Assembly (NCBI GenBank): GCA_963844235.1
Contig: CAWJNF010000005.1
Coordinates: 62,001 to 126,000 of the forward strand
Direction of reading: 5' to 3'
DNA length: 64,000 nucleotides
Source of the DNA: CAWJNF01 sp963844235
GTDB taxonomy: Bacteria; Actinomycetota; Thermoleophilia; Gaiellales; Gaiellaceae
Positions within the stretch are counted from its first letter, which is position 1, and each line of letters starts with the position of its first letter. Positions 16,491 to 24,891 of this stretch are shown here, piece by piece. A program made the translations under genes and the position numbers. The notes under the pieces are model-generated. The model was given only the letters and a program-made list of their open reading frames with translations. It was not told the DNA's origin and did not search any database.

Positions 16491-16901
16491 CTAGCCCCAC
16501 TGACCCGTGGTGAGGTCGATCTCACCCACGGTGAAGCGTTTCTGCATGCCCTGGCTGAGGTGGAAGCCGTTGAACACCGTGCAAACGGCCAGGTAGGAAC
16601 CCGGCCTCAGGTTGACCGTCATCTGCCGTGACTCGCCGCCGGCGATATCCCCTGTCTTGAACTTCCTTCCCTGCGCCACGTAGACGATGGTGAAGTTGTG
16701 CGGGAACTCGCCGTTGTTGCGGAACGTGAACGTGTAGCTGCCAGGCTCGTAGTTCTTCTTGACGTTGCCGAACCGAAACTCCCTCATCGTGATGGTCGCC
16801 GCGGTCGGCCCAGCACCGGTCTCTCGCGCGAGCGCGTAGCCGGAGAATGCGCCGGCGACGCACACGGCCGCGGCTATGAGCGCGATCGCTTTCCTCCTCA
16901 T
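16491..16901 (-). CDS. Secreted cupredoxin-like copper protein
   Basis: ATG 16901 is preferred to the upstream GTG because GGGAGG lies 5 nt ahead of it. An N-terminal signal or anchor (MRRKAIALIAAAVCVAGAFSG) leads into a single beta-sandwich of about 110 residues. The His of EFPHNFTIV and the Cys/His/Met set of CTVFNGFHLSQGM match type 1 copper ligands of plastocyanin/azurin-like proteins, though the Cys-to-His gap of six is longer than in classical plastocyanins. Probable role: extracytoplasmic electron carrier or copper binding. It converges with the secreted repeat protein. Redox partners are not evident, although a PQQ-type dehydrogenase lies 23 kb away. Confidence 0.7.
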   Translation of the reverse strand: MRRKAIALIAAAVCVAGAFSGYALARETGAGPTAATITMREFRFGNVKKNYEPGSYTFTFRNNGEFPHNFTIVYVAQGRKFKTGDIAGGESRQMTVNLRPGSYLAVCTVFNGFHLSQGMQKRFTVGEIDLTTGQWG

Positions 16902-16980
16902 TCTCACCTCCCGGTCGGCCCCGCCGGCCCCCAGCCCTACCCGGGCTTACGGCCGGTCAGCCGGAACGGATTCGGCGCGA

Positions 16981-17691
16981 TCAGGGCGGCAGCTCGGCGA
17001 CTCCGTCGGCGACGGACACCAGGCCGTCCCGGGCGAGTGCGGCGACCGCATCGGCGTCCAGCTCGTCGAGCCGGCGTGGGCCGGCCGCGACGGCGCGCAG
17101 CGCTCTGGCGCGGCGCTGCCTGAACGAGCCCTCGAAGGGCCCCTGCTTGCGTTCGGGCGGGAAGGTCTTGCCGCGTGAGGGGCAGAGCGCTGCCAACGGG
17201 CATGCCGCGCACCTGGGGATGCGGGCCAGGCAGACGTTGGCGCCGAGGTCCATGAGCGCCGCCGCAGCCTCGGCGCTGAAGTGGACGCCGGTGCGGCCGA
17301 GCACGCGGCGCACGTTGACGTCGACGGGCAGCACGGCCCGTCCGTGCGCGAAGCGGGCGACAGCTGTGGCCGTGTATGTCCCCACCCCCGGCAATCTCGT
17401 GAGGTCGTCGGGCCAGCCCCGCGTAGCGATCTCGCGAGCCGCGCGGTGCAGGTTGAGCCCGCGGCGGTTGTAGCCGAGCCCTTGCCACTCGCGGATGACG
17501 CTCGCGGGGGAGGCGGCGGCGAGAGACTCGACTGTCGGCCAGCGGGCGAGGAACGCGACGTAGCGTGGGACGACCCGCGGCACCTGCGTCTGCTGCAGCA
17601 TCACCTCGGACACCAGGATCGCGTACGGGTCGCGTGTGCGGCGCCAGGGCAACCCGTGGCGCCCGTGCTCGGCGAACCAGCGGAGAAGCAT
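16981..17691 (-). CDS. mutY: MutY-like A/G-specific adenine glycosylase, short form
   Basis: HhH-GPD DNA glycosylase: GLPWRRTRDPYAILVSEVMLQQTQV carries the MutY Glu and the QQT motif, and LPGVGTYTATAVARFA is the HhH hairpin with the Tyr typical of MutY rather than the EndoIII lysine. PVDVNVRRVLGR holds the catalytic Asp, and C-x6-C-x2-C-x5-C (CLARIPRCAACPLAALC) binds the 4Fe-4S cluster. It removes adenine mispaired with 8-oxoguanine. At about 236 residues it lacks the C-terminal NUDIX-like domain that recognises 8-oxoG; only a short helical tail follows. ATG 17691 is used; GTG 17712 is an alternative, and neither has a strong ribosome binding site. Confidence 0.8.
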   Translation of the reverse strand: MLLRWFAEHGRHGLPWRRTRDPYAILVSEVMLQQTQVPRVVPRYVAFLARWPTVESLAAASPASVIREWQGLGYNRRGLNLHRAAREIATRGWPDDLTRLPGVGTYTATAVARFAHGRAVLPVDVNVRRVLGRTGVHFSAEAAAALMDLGANVCLARIPRCAACPLAALCPSRGKTFPPERKQGPFEGSFRQRRARALRAVAAGPRRLDELDADAVAALARDGLVSVADGVAELPP

Positions 17692-17815
17692 GGTCTCGGC
17701 AGGGTGGGGCACTGCTCGGCGGACGCTACCCGTGCGAGCCGACAGGGTCGGCCTCGAGCGGTCTGATCGCGGCGCAGAACTTGGCACACCTCCGTCACGA
17801 AGCTGGCGCATTCGG

Positions 17816-17857
17816 TCACACACGTGTAGGGGGTCTGACCCCATGGGTCAGACCCCT
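17816..17857. repeat. 42-bp dispersed palindromic repeat, copy 1
   Basis: It contains the inverted repeat GGGGTCTGACCC-CAT-GGGTCAGACCCC preceded by TCACACACGTGTAG. The identical 42 bp recurs at 35907-35948 in the same orientation. Here it sits between the divergent mutY-like and beta-propeller genes, so it is not a simple terminator. Confidence 0.8.
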
Positions 17858-17888
17858 TCGTTTCGAGGGCTCGTATGCTCGAGACCCG

Positions 17889-18839
17889 ATGACGAGGCTC
17901 GTCGCAGCGACGCGGACGGGAATCTCGGTAGCCGAGGAGGCCCTTGCCTGGCGGACCGACCGAGTGCTCGCGGGAGAGGACGTGCGGTCGCTCGCCGCCG
18001 CAGGTGGGGGCTCCATGTACGCGGGCACGCAGGGTCGGGGGGTGTTCCGCTCGGGCGACGGCGGCGCGACGTGGTCGCCGTCCGGGCTGGAAGGAGCGAT
18101 CGTGAAGGCGCTCGCGGTCGGCCCCGACGGCGCGGTCTACGCCGGGACGAAGCCCCCCGGCCTTCACGTCTCCTACGACGCCGGGGAGACGTGGAGCGAG
18201 CTCGAGGCGTTCCGCGCCCTGCGCCGGTGGTACTGGCGCCAGCCGGCAGAGAAGCCGCACACACCCTACGTGCAGGCGCTCGCCGTGTCCCCCGCGCAAG
18301 CGGGCACGATCCTGGCTGGAATCGAGGCCTTCCGGATTCTGCGCACCGAGGACGGCGGTCGCACATGGGCGCGTCTGCGCCGGGGAGTCTGCCTCGATTG
18401 CCACGACCTGGCCTTCCACCCGCGCCGCGGCGAGCACGTCTACGAGGGTGCCGGGCTCGGGGCGTCGTGGAGTCGCGACGGCGGCAGGACGTGGTCGCGG
18501 GCCACTGCGGGCCTCGACCGTCGCTACATCCTCTCGATCGCGGCCGACCCCAGCGATCCGGAGCTCTGGTACGCCGGGGCCGCGCCGATGCGCGCGGCAC
18601 ACACGGCGAACTCGCGTGCCTGCCTTTTCCGGTGGACCGGCACCAGGTGGGAGAAGCTGGCGGGCGGCCTTCCTGACGAGCTCGAGCATCTACCCACCGC
18701 GCTTCTCAGTCCGCAGCCCGGTGTTGTGTACGCGGGGCTGCGCGACGGCACGGTGTGGCGCTCCACCGATCGGGGGGACTTCTGGGAACGGCTCGCCGTT
18801 GCGTTCGACGGCCTTCGCCGGCTTGCCGTGCTCACGTAG
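17889..18839 (+). CDS. BNR/sialidase-type beta-propeller protein
   Basis: The 316-residue protein contains repeated Asp-box elements (SGDGGATW, SYDAGETW, TEDGGRTW, SRDGGRTW, STDRGDFW), each turning between propeller blades, as in sialidase-like, VPS10-like and YCF48-like folds. No signal peptide is visible, so it is probably cytoplasmic. No catalytic sialidase Arg triad can be assigned; I see only the fold. ATG 17889 directly follows the 42-bp repeat region. A two-Cys motif (CLDCHD) occurs in the middle. Confidence 0.65.
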   Translation: MTRLVAATRTGISVAEEALAWRTDRVLAGEDVRSLAAAGGGSMYAGTQGRGVFRSGDGGATWSPSGLEGAIVKALAVGPDGAVYAGTKPPGLHVSYDAGETWSELEAFRALRRWYWRQPAEKPHTPYVQALAVSPAQAGTILAGIEAFRILRTEDGGRTWARLRRGVCLDCHDLAFHPRRGEHVYEGAGLGASWSRDGGRTWSRATAGLDRRYILSIAADPSDPELWYAGAAPMRAAHTANSRACLFRWTGTRWEKLAGGLPDELEHLPTALLSPQPGVVYAGLRDGTVWRSTDRGDFWERLAVAFDGLRRLAVLT

Positions 18840-18900
18840 CGGTCTCGGGCTCGCCGCCGCCTTGAGGTCAGACTCTGCGCATGCCGCGACCCTGCGAGGC

Positions 18901-20025
18901 TCAGCTGCCGGTCTCGAGGTCGCCGATCCAGGCGGCGAAGAGGGGGTCGACGATCACATGCTTGCCGTCGACACGCTCGATCTCGGCCGTCGCGCTCAAC
19001 CGGGGCAGCGCCTTTCGCACCATGTCCTTCGTCAGCTGCAGCCGCCGGAGGACCGATTCTCGGTAGGGCGAGCCCTCGCCGGCGATCACGGCTCGCATCG
19101 TCTTCTGCTGCGACGTGTCGAGCCCGCGCCACTCGGCGTCGAACTCGGCCGTCAGCTCGAGGAGCGCGGCAGCCCGGGCCGTGCTCCAGTCGTCGAGTGT
19201 GCCGCTGCCGCCCGGGGGGAGCTCCTCCCAGAGGCGGTGCGCGAGCAGCATGGAGCGTTGCGGGTGACCCGCCGCGAGCTCTACGAGGGGGTTGAGAGCC
19301 TCACCGGCGTTCCGCCCCGTCTGCTGAAACCGTTCGGCCACATATGTCGCGACGTCCTCCTGCGCGAGCCGACCGAGGCGCATCGGCACGGCAGAGCCGT
19401 AGAGAGGGCGATCTCTGCTCTCGAAGAGGTGCTTCATCAGCCCCGGCTCCGAGCCCGCGAACACGTACGACGCGACCTCGCCGTGATGCTGGATATGACT
19501 TCTCACCAGCCCGTCGAGGTCGGGGATCTTGTCGATGTCCTGGAACTCGTCGAAGACGATGAACGCCCGGTAGCCGCCGCTTTCCTCCAGCCGCAGCGGA
19601 AGCGCGAGCAGCGCATGGAGGGCCGGCAGCGGAGCGAGCTTCGGGTCGAGCTGCAGCCGCGCGCTGATGCCGAACGCACCGAGCGAGAGGCCGATGCCGG
19701 TCTTCTGCAGGAAGTCCTCGATCCTCGCTCGAACCGCGCCTTTCAGCTGCCGGGCGTACGCGCGCTCGAGCCGGACGGCGACGTCGGCCAGGGAGACGAC
19801 CCGATAGAGATCGACGAGGATGGGAATCAGCCCCTCCCGCTCCTCGCCCTCCTGCAACGCCCGTCTGAGCAGGCTCGTCTTGCCGTACTTGCGCGGTGCG
19901 TAGAGACGCACGTAGTGGCCACCCACGACACTGCGAAGCAGCTGCTGCGTCTCGCCGTCTCGATCGATGACGTCCTCCGGCGGCACCGGGCGGGAGTACA
20001 CGAAGGGATTCACATCGCTGATCAT
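18901..20025 (-). CDS. AAA-type ATPase (archaeal ATPase/STAND-like)
   Basis: ATG 20025 (MISDVNPFVYSRPVPPEDVIDRDGE) is the typical start of this group, just ahead of the ATPase core; the frame stays open to 20091 without a better start. Walker A is APRKYGKTSLLRRA, Walker B is AFIVFDEFQDIDK, and sensor-like VFAGSEPGLM and HPQRSML segments follow. The C-terminal part (LPRLSATAEIERVDGKHVIVDPLFAAWI) is a winged-helix-like tail seen in this family of cytoplasmic ATPases. Such proteins resemble Orc1/Cdc6-like and STAND ATPases; the partner is unknown. It is divergent from gltX. Confidence 0.75.
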   Translation of the reverse strand: MISDVNPFVYSRPVPPEDVIDRDGETQQLLRSVVGGHYVRLYAPRKYGKTSLLRRALQEGEEREGLIPILVDLYRVVSLADVAVRLERAYARQLKGAVRARIEDFLQKTGIGLSLGAFGISARLQLDPKLAPLPALHALLALPLRLEESGGYRAFIVFDEFQDIDKIPDLDGLVRSHIQHHGEVASYVFAGSEPGLMKHLFESRDRPLYGSAVPMRLGRLAQEDVATYVAERFQQTGRNAGEALNPLVELAAGHPQRSMLLAHRLWEELPPGGSGTLDDWSTARAAALLELTAEFDAEWRGLDTSQQKTMRAVIAGEGSPYRESVLRRLQLTKDMVRKALPRLSATAEIERVDGKHVIVDPLFAAWIGDLETGS

Positions 20026-20117
20026 GACCGTCCAAGAGACTACCAGATAGTCGTCTGATGGACTACTGAATGTAAGTCCAACGAGACGCAACGCCGGGCA
20101 TGCTCTAGATTCCGCGC

Positions 20118-21182
20118 GTGGTCAGAGTGCGCTTTGCGCCCAGCCCGACCGGGGCCCTCCATCTCGGCTCGGCGCTCACCGCGGTCGCGAACAGGCGCTT
20201 CGCCGACGAGCGCTCCGGCTTGCTCACCCTGCGGATCGACGACACCGACGTCGCTCGGGTCGATCCCGAGGCCGAGGCCGGCATCCTGCGTGACCTCGAA
20301 TGGCTGGACGTGATCTGGGACGAGGGGCCGCTCCGGCAGAGCGACCGAATCGGTCTCTATCGCGATGCCTCCACGCGATTGCTCGAGGAGGGTCATGCGT
20401 ACGACGATCGCGGTGCGGTCAGGTTCCAGGGCGAGCGCAATGCGACGCTGCTGCGGTCTGACGGCAGCGCCACGTACCACCTCGCCTCGGTGGTAGACGA
20501 TGCGCAGCTCGCGATCACGCACGTCATCCGGGGCCGCGACCACCTGCCCAACACCGAGCTGCACCGGGCGCTGGCACGTGCCCTCGGTGCGGAGCCGCCC
20601 GAGTACGTCCACCACGGGCTCCTGGTCGGAGCGGACGGCCAGAAGCTCTCGAAGCGCCACGGCGCCGCCTCCGTGGCAGACCTCCGCGGCGAAGGTATCC
20701 CGGCGGAGGCCGTGCGCGCCTACCTCGAGGAGCTCGATCTTCCCCGCCACGACGTGCAGCTCGATCTCGCCCGGGTCAGGCGGCTGTCGGTCGACGCGAT
20801 CACCGCCCTGCCCGACGAGGAGCTCTGTGCCCGAGTCGACGCTCCACCGCGGTTCGCCGCCGCCCTGCGGGGAGCCCGGACGCTCGCGGAGGCGCGGGAC
20901 ATCGCCGCTCAGCTCGCGCAACGGCCGGCGGTGGTAGAGCTCGACGAGCGCGGAAGGCTCACGGCCGAGCGGTTCAGGGAGCTGCGGGAGCGGATACCGG
21001 GCGACCTGGACGCAGACGCCGCCCGCACGCTGCTGCGCGAGCTGAAGGCGGTCGGGGGGGATCTCCGCAGCCTGCGTCTCGTCCTCACCGGTGTGACCAG
21101 CGGTCCCGAGCTGTGGGCGGTGCTCGTCGTCCTGACGCGAGAGGAGACACTGGCTCGCGTGAGCGCCGGCTCGCACAATTAG
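20118..21182 (+). CDS. gltX: Glutamate-tRNA ligase, compact form
   Basis: Class I synthetase. FAPSPTGALHLGSA is the HIGH-type motif, RIDDTD the glutamate pocket, HVIRGRDHLPNT and VHHGLLVGADGQKLSKRHG the KMSKS-type loop. At 354 residues it is well below the usual 460-490. The region between the two signature motifs is short, and the anticodon-binding helical domain is reduced to about 120 residues (from EAVRAYLEELDL). That is longer than tRNA-modifying GluQ-RS (about 300, no helical domain). It charges tRNA-Glu, possibly with relaxed specificity. GTG start. It is 10 bp upstream of cysS on the same strand, as in the gltX-cysS-rlmB blocks of other bacteria. Confidence 0.82.
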   Translation: MVRVRFAPSPTGALHLGSALTAVANRRFADERSGLLTLRIDDTDVARVDPEAEAGILRDLEWLDVIWDEGPLRQSDRIGLYRDASTRLLEEGHAYDDRGAVRFQGERNATLLRSDGSATYHLASVVDDAQLAITHVIRGRDHLPNTELHRALARALGAEPPEYVHHGLLVGADGQKLSKRHGAASVADLRGEGIPAEAVRAYLEELDLPRHDVQLDLARVRRLSVDAITALPDEELCARVDAPPRFAAALRGARTLAEARDIAAQLAQRPAVVELDERGRLTAERFRELRERIPGDLDADAARTLLRELKAVGGDLRSLRLVLTGVTSGPELWAVLVVLTREETLARVSAGSHN

Positions 21183-21192
21183 CATCCTTGGG

Positions 21193-22476
21193 GTGCGCCT
21201 CTACAGCTCGTTCAGCCGCCGCCTCGAGGAGGCGCCGCCACCGCCCGGCCCGATCGGCATGTACTTCTGTGGCCCGACGGTCTACCAGCGGATCCACGTC
21301 GGCAACGCGCGGCCGTTCGTCATCTCGATGTGGCTGCGGAACTGGCTGGCGTTGCGCGGCTACGACGTGACACTCGTGGAGAACATCACCGACATCAACG
21401 ACAAGATCTACGACGCGGCTCCAGGCGCGAGCGCGCAGCTCGCCGAGCAGGCCTCCCGGTGGTACGTGGAGGACACCGACCGGCTCGGGCTCGGCAGGCC
21501 GGACTACGAGCCGAAGGCGTCGGAGACCGTGGCCGAGATCGTGGCGCTGATCGAGGAGCTGGTCGGCCGGGGGCTCGCCTACGAGGCCGGCGGCGACGTG
21601 TACTTCCGCGTGGCGCGCTTCGAGGACTATGGCCGGCTGTCGGGTCAGCGTCCCGACGAGGTTCAGGAGCAGGAGCCGAACCCACTCAAGGATGACCCGC
21701 GCGACTTCGCCCTCTGGAAGACGACGAAGCCGGGCGAGGACACGCACTGGGAGTCGCCGTGGGGCCCAGGCCGGCCCGGCTGGCACATCGAGTGCTCGGC
21801 CATGGCCGAGAAGTATCTCGGCCCGTCGTTCGAGATCCACGGCGGCGGGCTCGACCTCGTCTTCCCCCACCACGAGAACGAGCTCGCCCAGTCACGCGGG
21901 GCAGGGCGGGAGTTCGCGCGCATCTGGATGCACAACGGGATGCTGCGCCTCACCGGCGAGAAGATGTCGAAGTCGCTCGGCAACATCGCCACGCTGCAGG
22001 AGGTGCTGGACGAGTGGGGTCGGGAGACCCTGCTGCTCTTCTTCATGACCGCGCACTGGCGCAAGCCGCTCGACTTCTCCGAGGAGACGATGGGAGCAGC
22101 CCGGGCTCAGGTCGACGGCTTTCGCAACGTGCTCGTCGAGCCCGGCAACGAGCCCGTGGACGAGGAGCAGTGGTCCCGTCTGGCGGCCGCCCTCGACGAC
22201 GACTTCAACACGCCGGAGGCGTTGGCGGTTCTGCACGAGTGGCGGAGCAGGGGAGAAGCCGGCGCCTTGGTGCGCGGCCTGTCGCTCTTCGGCCTCGAGT
22301 CTCTGGCGCGACGCGCGAAGGCACCCGAGGAGGTTCGGCTGCTGCAGCGACGTCGCGACGAAGCGCGAGACCGGCGCGACTTCGCCGAGGCCGACCGGCT
22401 GCGCGACGAGATTCTCGCCCACGGCTGGGAGCCGCGCGACTCCGCCGACGGCACAGCGCTCGTGCCCCGCGAATGA
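21193..22476 (+). CDS. cysS: Cysteine-tRNA ligase
   Basis: The 427-residue class I synthetase has MYFCGPTVYQRIHVGNARPF (zinc Cys plus HIGH-type motif), ENITDINDKI, GRPGWHIECSAM (second zinc Cys), HGGGLDLVFPHHENE (zinc His pair) and LTGEKMSKSLGN (KMSKS). The C-terminal DALR-type helices are present. It makes Cys-tRNA-Cys in the cytoplasm. GTG start. Its stop overlaps the rlmB start (ATGA at 22473-22476), so the two are translationally coupled. Confidence 0.95.
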   Translation: MRLYSSFSRRLEEAPPPPGPIGMYFCGPTVYQRIHVGNARPFVISMWLRNWLALRGYDVTLVENITDINDKIYDAAPGASAQLAEQASRWYVEDTDRLGLGRPDYEPKASETVAEIVALIEELVGRGLAYEAGGDVYFRVARFEDYGRLSGQRPDEVQEQEPNPLKDDPRDFALWKTTKPGEDTHWESPWGPGRPGWHIECSAMAEKYLGPSFEIHGGGLDLVFPHHENELAQSRGAGREFARIWMHNGMLRLTGEKMSKSLGNIATLQEVLDEWGRETLLLFFMTAHWRKPLDFSEETMGAARAQVDGFRNVLVEPGNEPVDEEQWSRLAAALDDDFNTPEALAVLHEWRSRGEAGALVRGLSLFGLESLARRAKAPEEVRLLQRRRDEARDRRDFAEADRLRDEILAHGWEPRDSADGTALVPRE

Positions 22477-23198
22477 CGGCGCCTCGAGAGCTCGTCTACG
22501 GCCGCCACCCGGTGCGCGAGGTGCTCCGTGCGGGCCGCCGCGAGATACACGAGCTGCTCGTCTCGCAGCGCGCGCTCGAGTCGGAGGCGTGGCTGCGAGA
22601 GACACCCGGCCTGCGGGTCAAGGTCGTCGCCGACGCGCGACTGAGCGCTGCGTCGGCAACGAGGGATCACCAGGGCGTCGTCGCGTACTGTGAGCCCTAC
22701 CGCTACGCGGACGCGTGGGAGCTGGCGGCCGGCGATCGGCGGCTGATCGTCTGCTTGGACGGGGTCACCGACCCGCACAATCTCGGGGCTGTCTGCCGGA
22801 GCGCCGAGGGAGCGGGCGCGTCCGGCGTCGTTCTCCCCGAGCGGGGCGCGGCGCGGGTCACGCCCGCCGTGTGTCACGCCTCCGCCGGCGCGGTCGAGCA
22901 CCTGCCGGTGGCAGTCGTCGTCAACCTCGCCCGCTACCTCGGCGAGGTGAAGCGCGCCGATCTGTGGGCGTGGGCGGCGACCGAGCGGGCCGAGCAGCCG
23001 GTCTGGGAGGCCGACCTCGCCGGCGGCACCGCGCTCGTCTTCGGCGCGGAGGGTAAGGGCGTGCGGCCCGGCGTGCGGCGCGCCTGTGACGGCGCTTTCG
23101 CGATCCCGCTCGCGGGTCACGTCGAGTCGCTGAACGTCAGCGTGGCCGCCGGCATCGCGCTCTTCGAGGCCGCTCGCCAGCGCGGTCCCTCTACCTGA
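22473..23198 (+). CDS. rlmB: 23S rRNA (guanosine-2'-O-)-methyltransferase, TrmH/RlmB family
   Basis: The 241-residue SPOUT methyltransferase has an N-terminal substrate-binding domain (LVYGRHPVREVLRAG). Knot motifs follow: DPHNLGAVCRSAEGAGASG (motif 1, catalytic Arg), LVFGAEGKGVRPGV (motif 2) and VESLNVSVAAGIALFE (motif 3). It 2'-O-methylates a guanosine in 23S rRNA using SAM. Its start overlaps cysS by 4 bp; its stop overlaps the next start (TGATG at 23196-23200). Confidence 0.9.
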   Translation: MTAPRELVYGRHPVREVLRAGRREIHELLVSQRALESEAWLRETPGLRVKVVADARLSAASATRDHQGVVAYCEPYRYADAWELAAGDRRLIVCLDGVTDPHNLGAVCRSAEGAGASGVVLPERGAARVTPAVCHASAGAVEHLPVAVVVNLARYLGEVKRADLWAWAATERAEQPVWEADLAGGTALVFGAEGKGVRPGVRRACDGAFAIPLAGHVESLNVSVAAGIALFEAARQRGPST

Positions 23199-24829
23199 TG
23201 CCTGGACCAGCCTACCGCGTCGAGACAGCTCGCCTCGTGCTCCGCTGCTGGAGGCCGGAGGATGCCGAGTTGCTCGAGCAGGCCGTGGTCGAGAGCCTCG
23301 ACCACCTTCGCCCCTGGATGCCCTGGGCGGCCGACGAGCCCATCGATCTCGCCGCCAGAGTCGAGCTGCTTCGCACATTCCGGGGCAGGTTCGATCTCGG
23401 CGAGGAGTTCGTCTACGCCGTTCTCGATCGCGGCGAGAGCCGCGTCCTCGGCGGCACGGGGCTCCACCTGAGGAGCGGCCCGGCCTCGCGGGAGATCGGC
23501 TACTGGATCCACGCCGACCATGTCGGACGCGGTCTTGCGACCGAGGCAGCCGGAGCGCTGACACGCGTCGCGATCGAGATCGACGGTGTGTCTCGGGTCG
23601 AGATTCGTTGCGACCCGGCGAACGCCGCGAGCGCGCGGGTGCCCGCGAAGCTCGGGTTCAGGCACGAGGCGACGCTGCGCCGGATCCTGACTGGTTCGGA
23701 CGGCTCGCCCCGTGACGCGATGATCTGGGCGCTGCTCGCCGACGAGCATCCCGGAAGCCCGGCCGCGGTCGTCGAGCTGGCGGCCTTCGACGCGGCCGGA
23801 GCCAGGCTCTTGTAGAGGCTGCCGAGCGGCCGGTGCGCCTGCTCGAGCACGATCCCGCTCTGCAAGCGCTGCTCGTCGAGCACTGTGAGCCGGGTGTGCA
23901 GCTGTGGGGAGTTCCCGAGGAGGAAGCTGCCGCCGCTCGCGGTGCACCGCGACCCCGAGCACGACGAGCGCGACACCCACGACCTCGATCCACGTCGGCA
24001 GCTGAAGCAGCACAGCGATCCCGATGACGGTCGCGGTCGCCGGGAGCAGGGCCACGAAGAGCGCGTACGTTGCCCGGGCCATACGCGCCATCGCGAGCTG
24101 GTCGCAGACGTATGGGATGACGGACGAGGTGACCGCGACCCCGATCGCGGCGCCGAGGGTTACAGGGTCGATCAGCGCCGGAGCGGCGCTCCAGCCGCCG
24201 ATCGGCGTCACCACGACCGCAGCCACGAGCATGGCCCCGGCCAGGCCGTCGATGCCGCCGGTCGGGCCCCTCTGCGCGACCCGGTGGGCGAGGACGATGT
24301 AGACGGCGAAGAGCGCCGCGTTCACGAAGGCGAGGACGATTCCAACCACGTTGCCCTCGATGCGCACGTCGACGAGCAGGTAGACGCCCGCCGCGGCGGC
24401 GATCAGGGCGAGGGCGTTGCGGGCCGTGCGCGCCCCGGCCGCTGCGAGCGCGATAACCGGCAGGAACTCGATCGCCGCCACGGTGGCGAGCGGGAGCCGG
24501 TCGATCGCCACGTAGAAGCACGCGTTCATGACGGCCAGCACGGCACCCAGGGCAAGCAACAAGCGGCGGCCGCCGCCGTCGAGCGCGGCGAAGCAGCGCC
24601 ACGGCCGGCGCCAGAGCGCGTAGATCGCCGCCGCGCACGTGATGCGAAGCCACGCCGCGCCCAGCGGCTCCACGCGGGCGAAGAGAAGGACGGCGAACGC
24701 CGGGCCGAGGTAGTGGAAGACGGCGCTGCCGACGAAGAACGCGGCGGGCGGGGCCGAAGCCGCGAGGCCGCCGGCACGGCCGCCGGCGAGCCCCGTCGTC
24801 GCTGAACGGACAGCCGCGGAGAACCCCAC
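23117..24829 (-). CDS. EamA/DMT-family membrane transporter with run-on 3' end
   Basis: About ten transmembrane helices in two EamA repeats (AVFHYLGPAFAVLLFARVEP...; MLVAAVVVTPIGGW..., VIPYVCDQLAMARM...) end at EVVGVALVVLGVAVHRER near 23930. That is a complete drug/metabolite exporter of about 300 residues. The frame stays open to 23117, but the extra 270 residues are antisense to the acetyltransferase and have no protein character, so the true stop is probably lost to a frameshift near 23830-23930. Substrate unknown. It is divergent from the Lrp/AsnC gene, which may regulate it, as is common for Lrp-linked exporters. Confidence 0.7.
   Translation of the reverse strand: MGFSAAVRSATTGLAGGRAGGLAASAPPAAFFVGSAVFHYLGPAFAVLLFARVEPLGAAWLRITCAAAIYALWRRPWRCFAALDGGGRRLLLALGAVLAVMNACFYVAIDRLPLATVAAIEFLPVIALAAAGARTARNALALIAAAAGVYLLVDVRIEGNVVGIVLAFVNAALFAVYIVLAHRVAQRGPTGGIDGLAGAMLVAAVVVTPIGGWSAAPALIDPVTLGAAIGVAVTSSVIPYVCDQLAMARMARATYALFVALLPATATVIGIAVLLQLPTWIEVVGVALVVLGVAVHRERRQLPPRELPTAAHPAHSARRAALAERDRARAGAPAARQPLQEPGSGRVEGRQLDDRGRASGMLVGEQRPDHRVTGRAVRTSQDPAQRRLVPEPELRGHPRARGVRRVATNLDPRHTVDLDRDACQRSGCLGRKTASDMVGVDPVADLPRGRAAPQVEPRAAEDAALAAIENGVDELLAEIEPAPECAKQLDSGGEIDGLVGRPGHPGAKVVEALDHGLLEQLGILRPPAAEHEASCLDAVGWSRHQVEGPRWRAASKSAMPAATLTFSDST
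23198..23815 (+). CDS. GNAT-family N-acetyltransferase (RimJ/RimL-like)
   Basis: The 205-residue protein begins YRVETARLVLRCWRPEDAELL and has REIGYWIHADHVGRGLATEAAGAL, the acetyl-CoA pyrophosphate-binding loop (V-GRGLATEA). EIRCDPANAASARVPAKLGFRHEA follows, the classic RimJ/L signature. It would acetylate a protein N-terminus or small amine; the substrate is unknown. Start ATG 23198 shares a base with the rlmB stop. Its 3' half lies opposite an open extension of the EamA gene; codon pattern and homology favour this strand. Confidence 0.82.
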   Translation: MPGPAYRVETARLVLRCWRPEDAELLEQAVVESLDHLRPWMPWAADEPIDLAARVELLRTFRGRFDLGEEFVYAVLDRGESRVLGGTGLHLRSGPASREIGYWIHADHVGRGLATEAAGALTRVAIEIDGVSRVEIRCDPANAASARVPAKLGFRHEATLRRILTGSDGSPRDAMIWALLADEHPGSPAAVVELAAFDAAGARLL

Positions 24830-24891
24830 GACCTCATTGTCCTGACCGAGGTACGATTCCGACAGAGCCGATCAAAGGCATTCAAAGCCAA

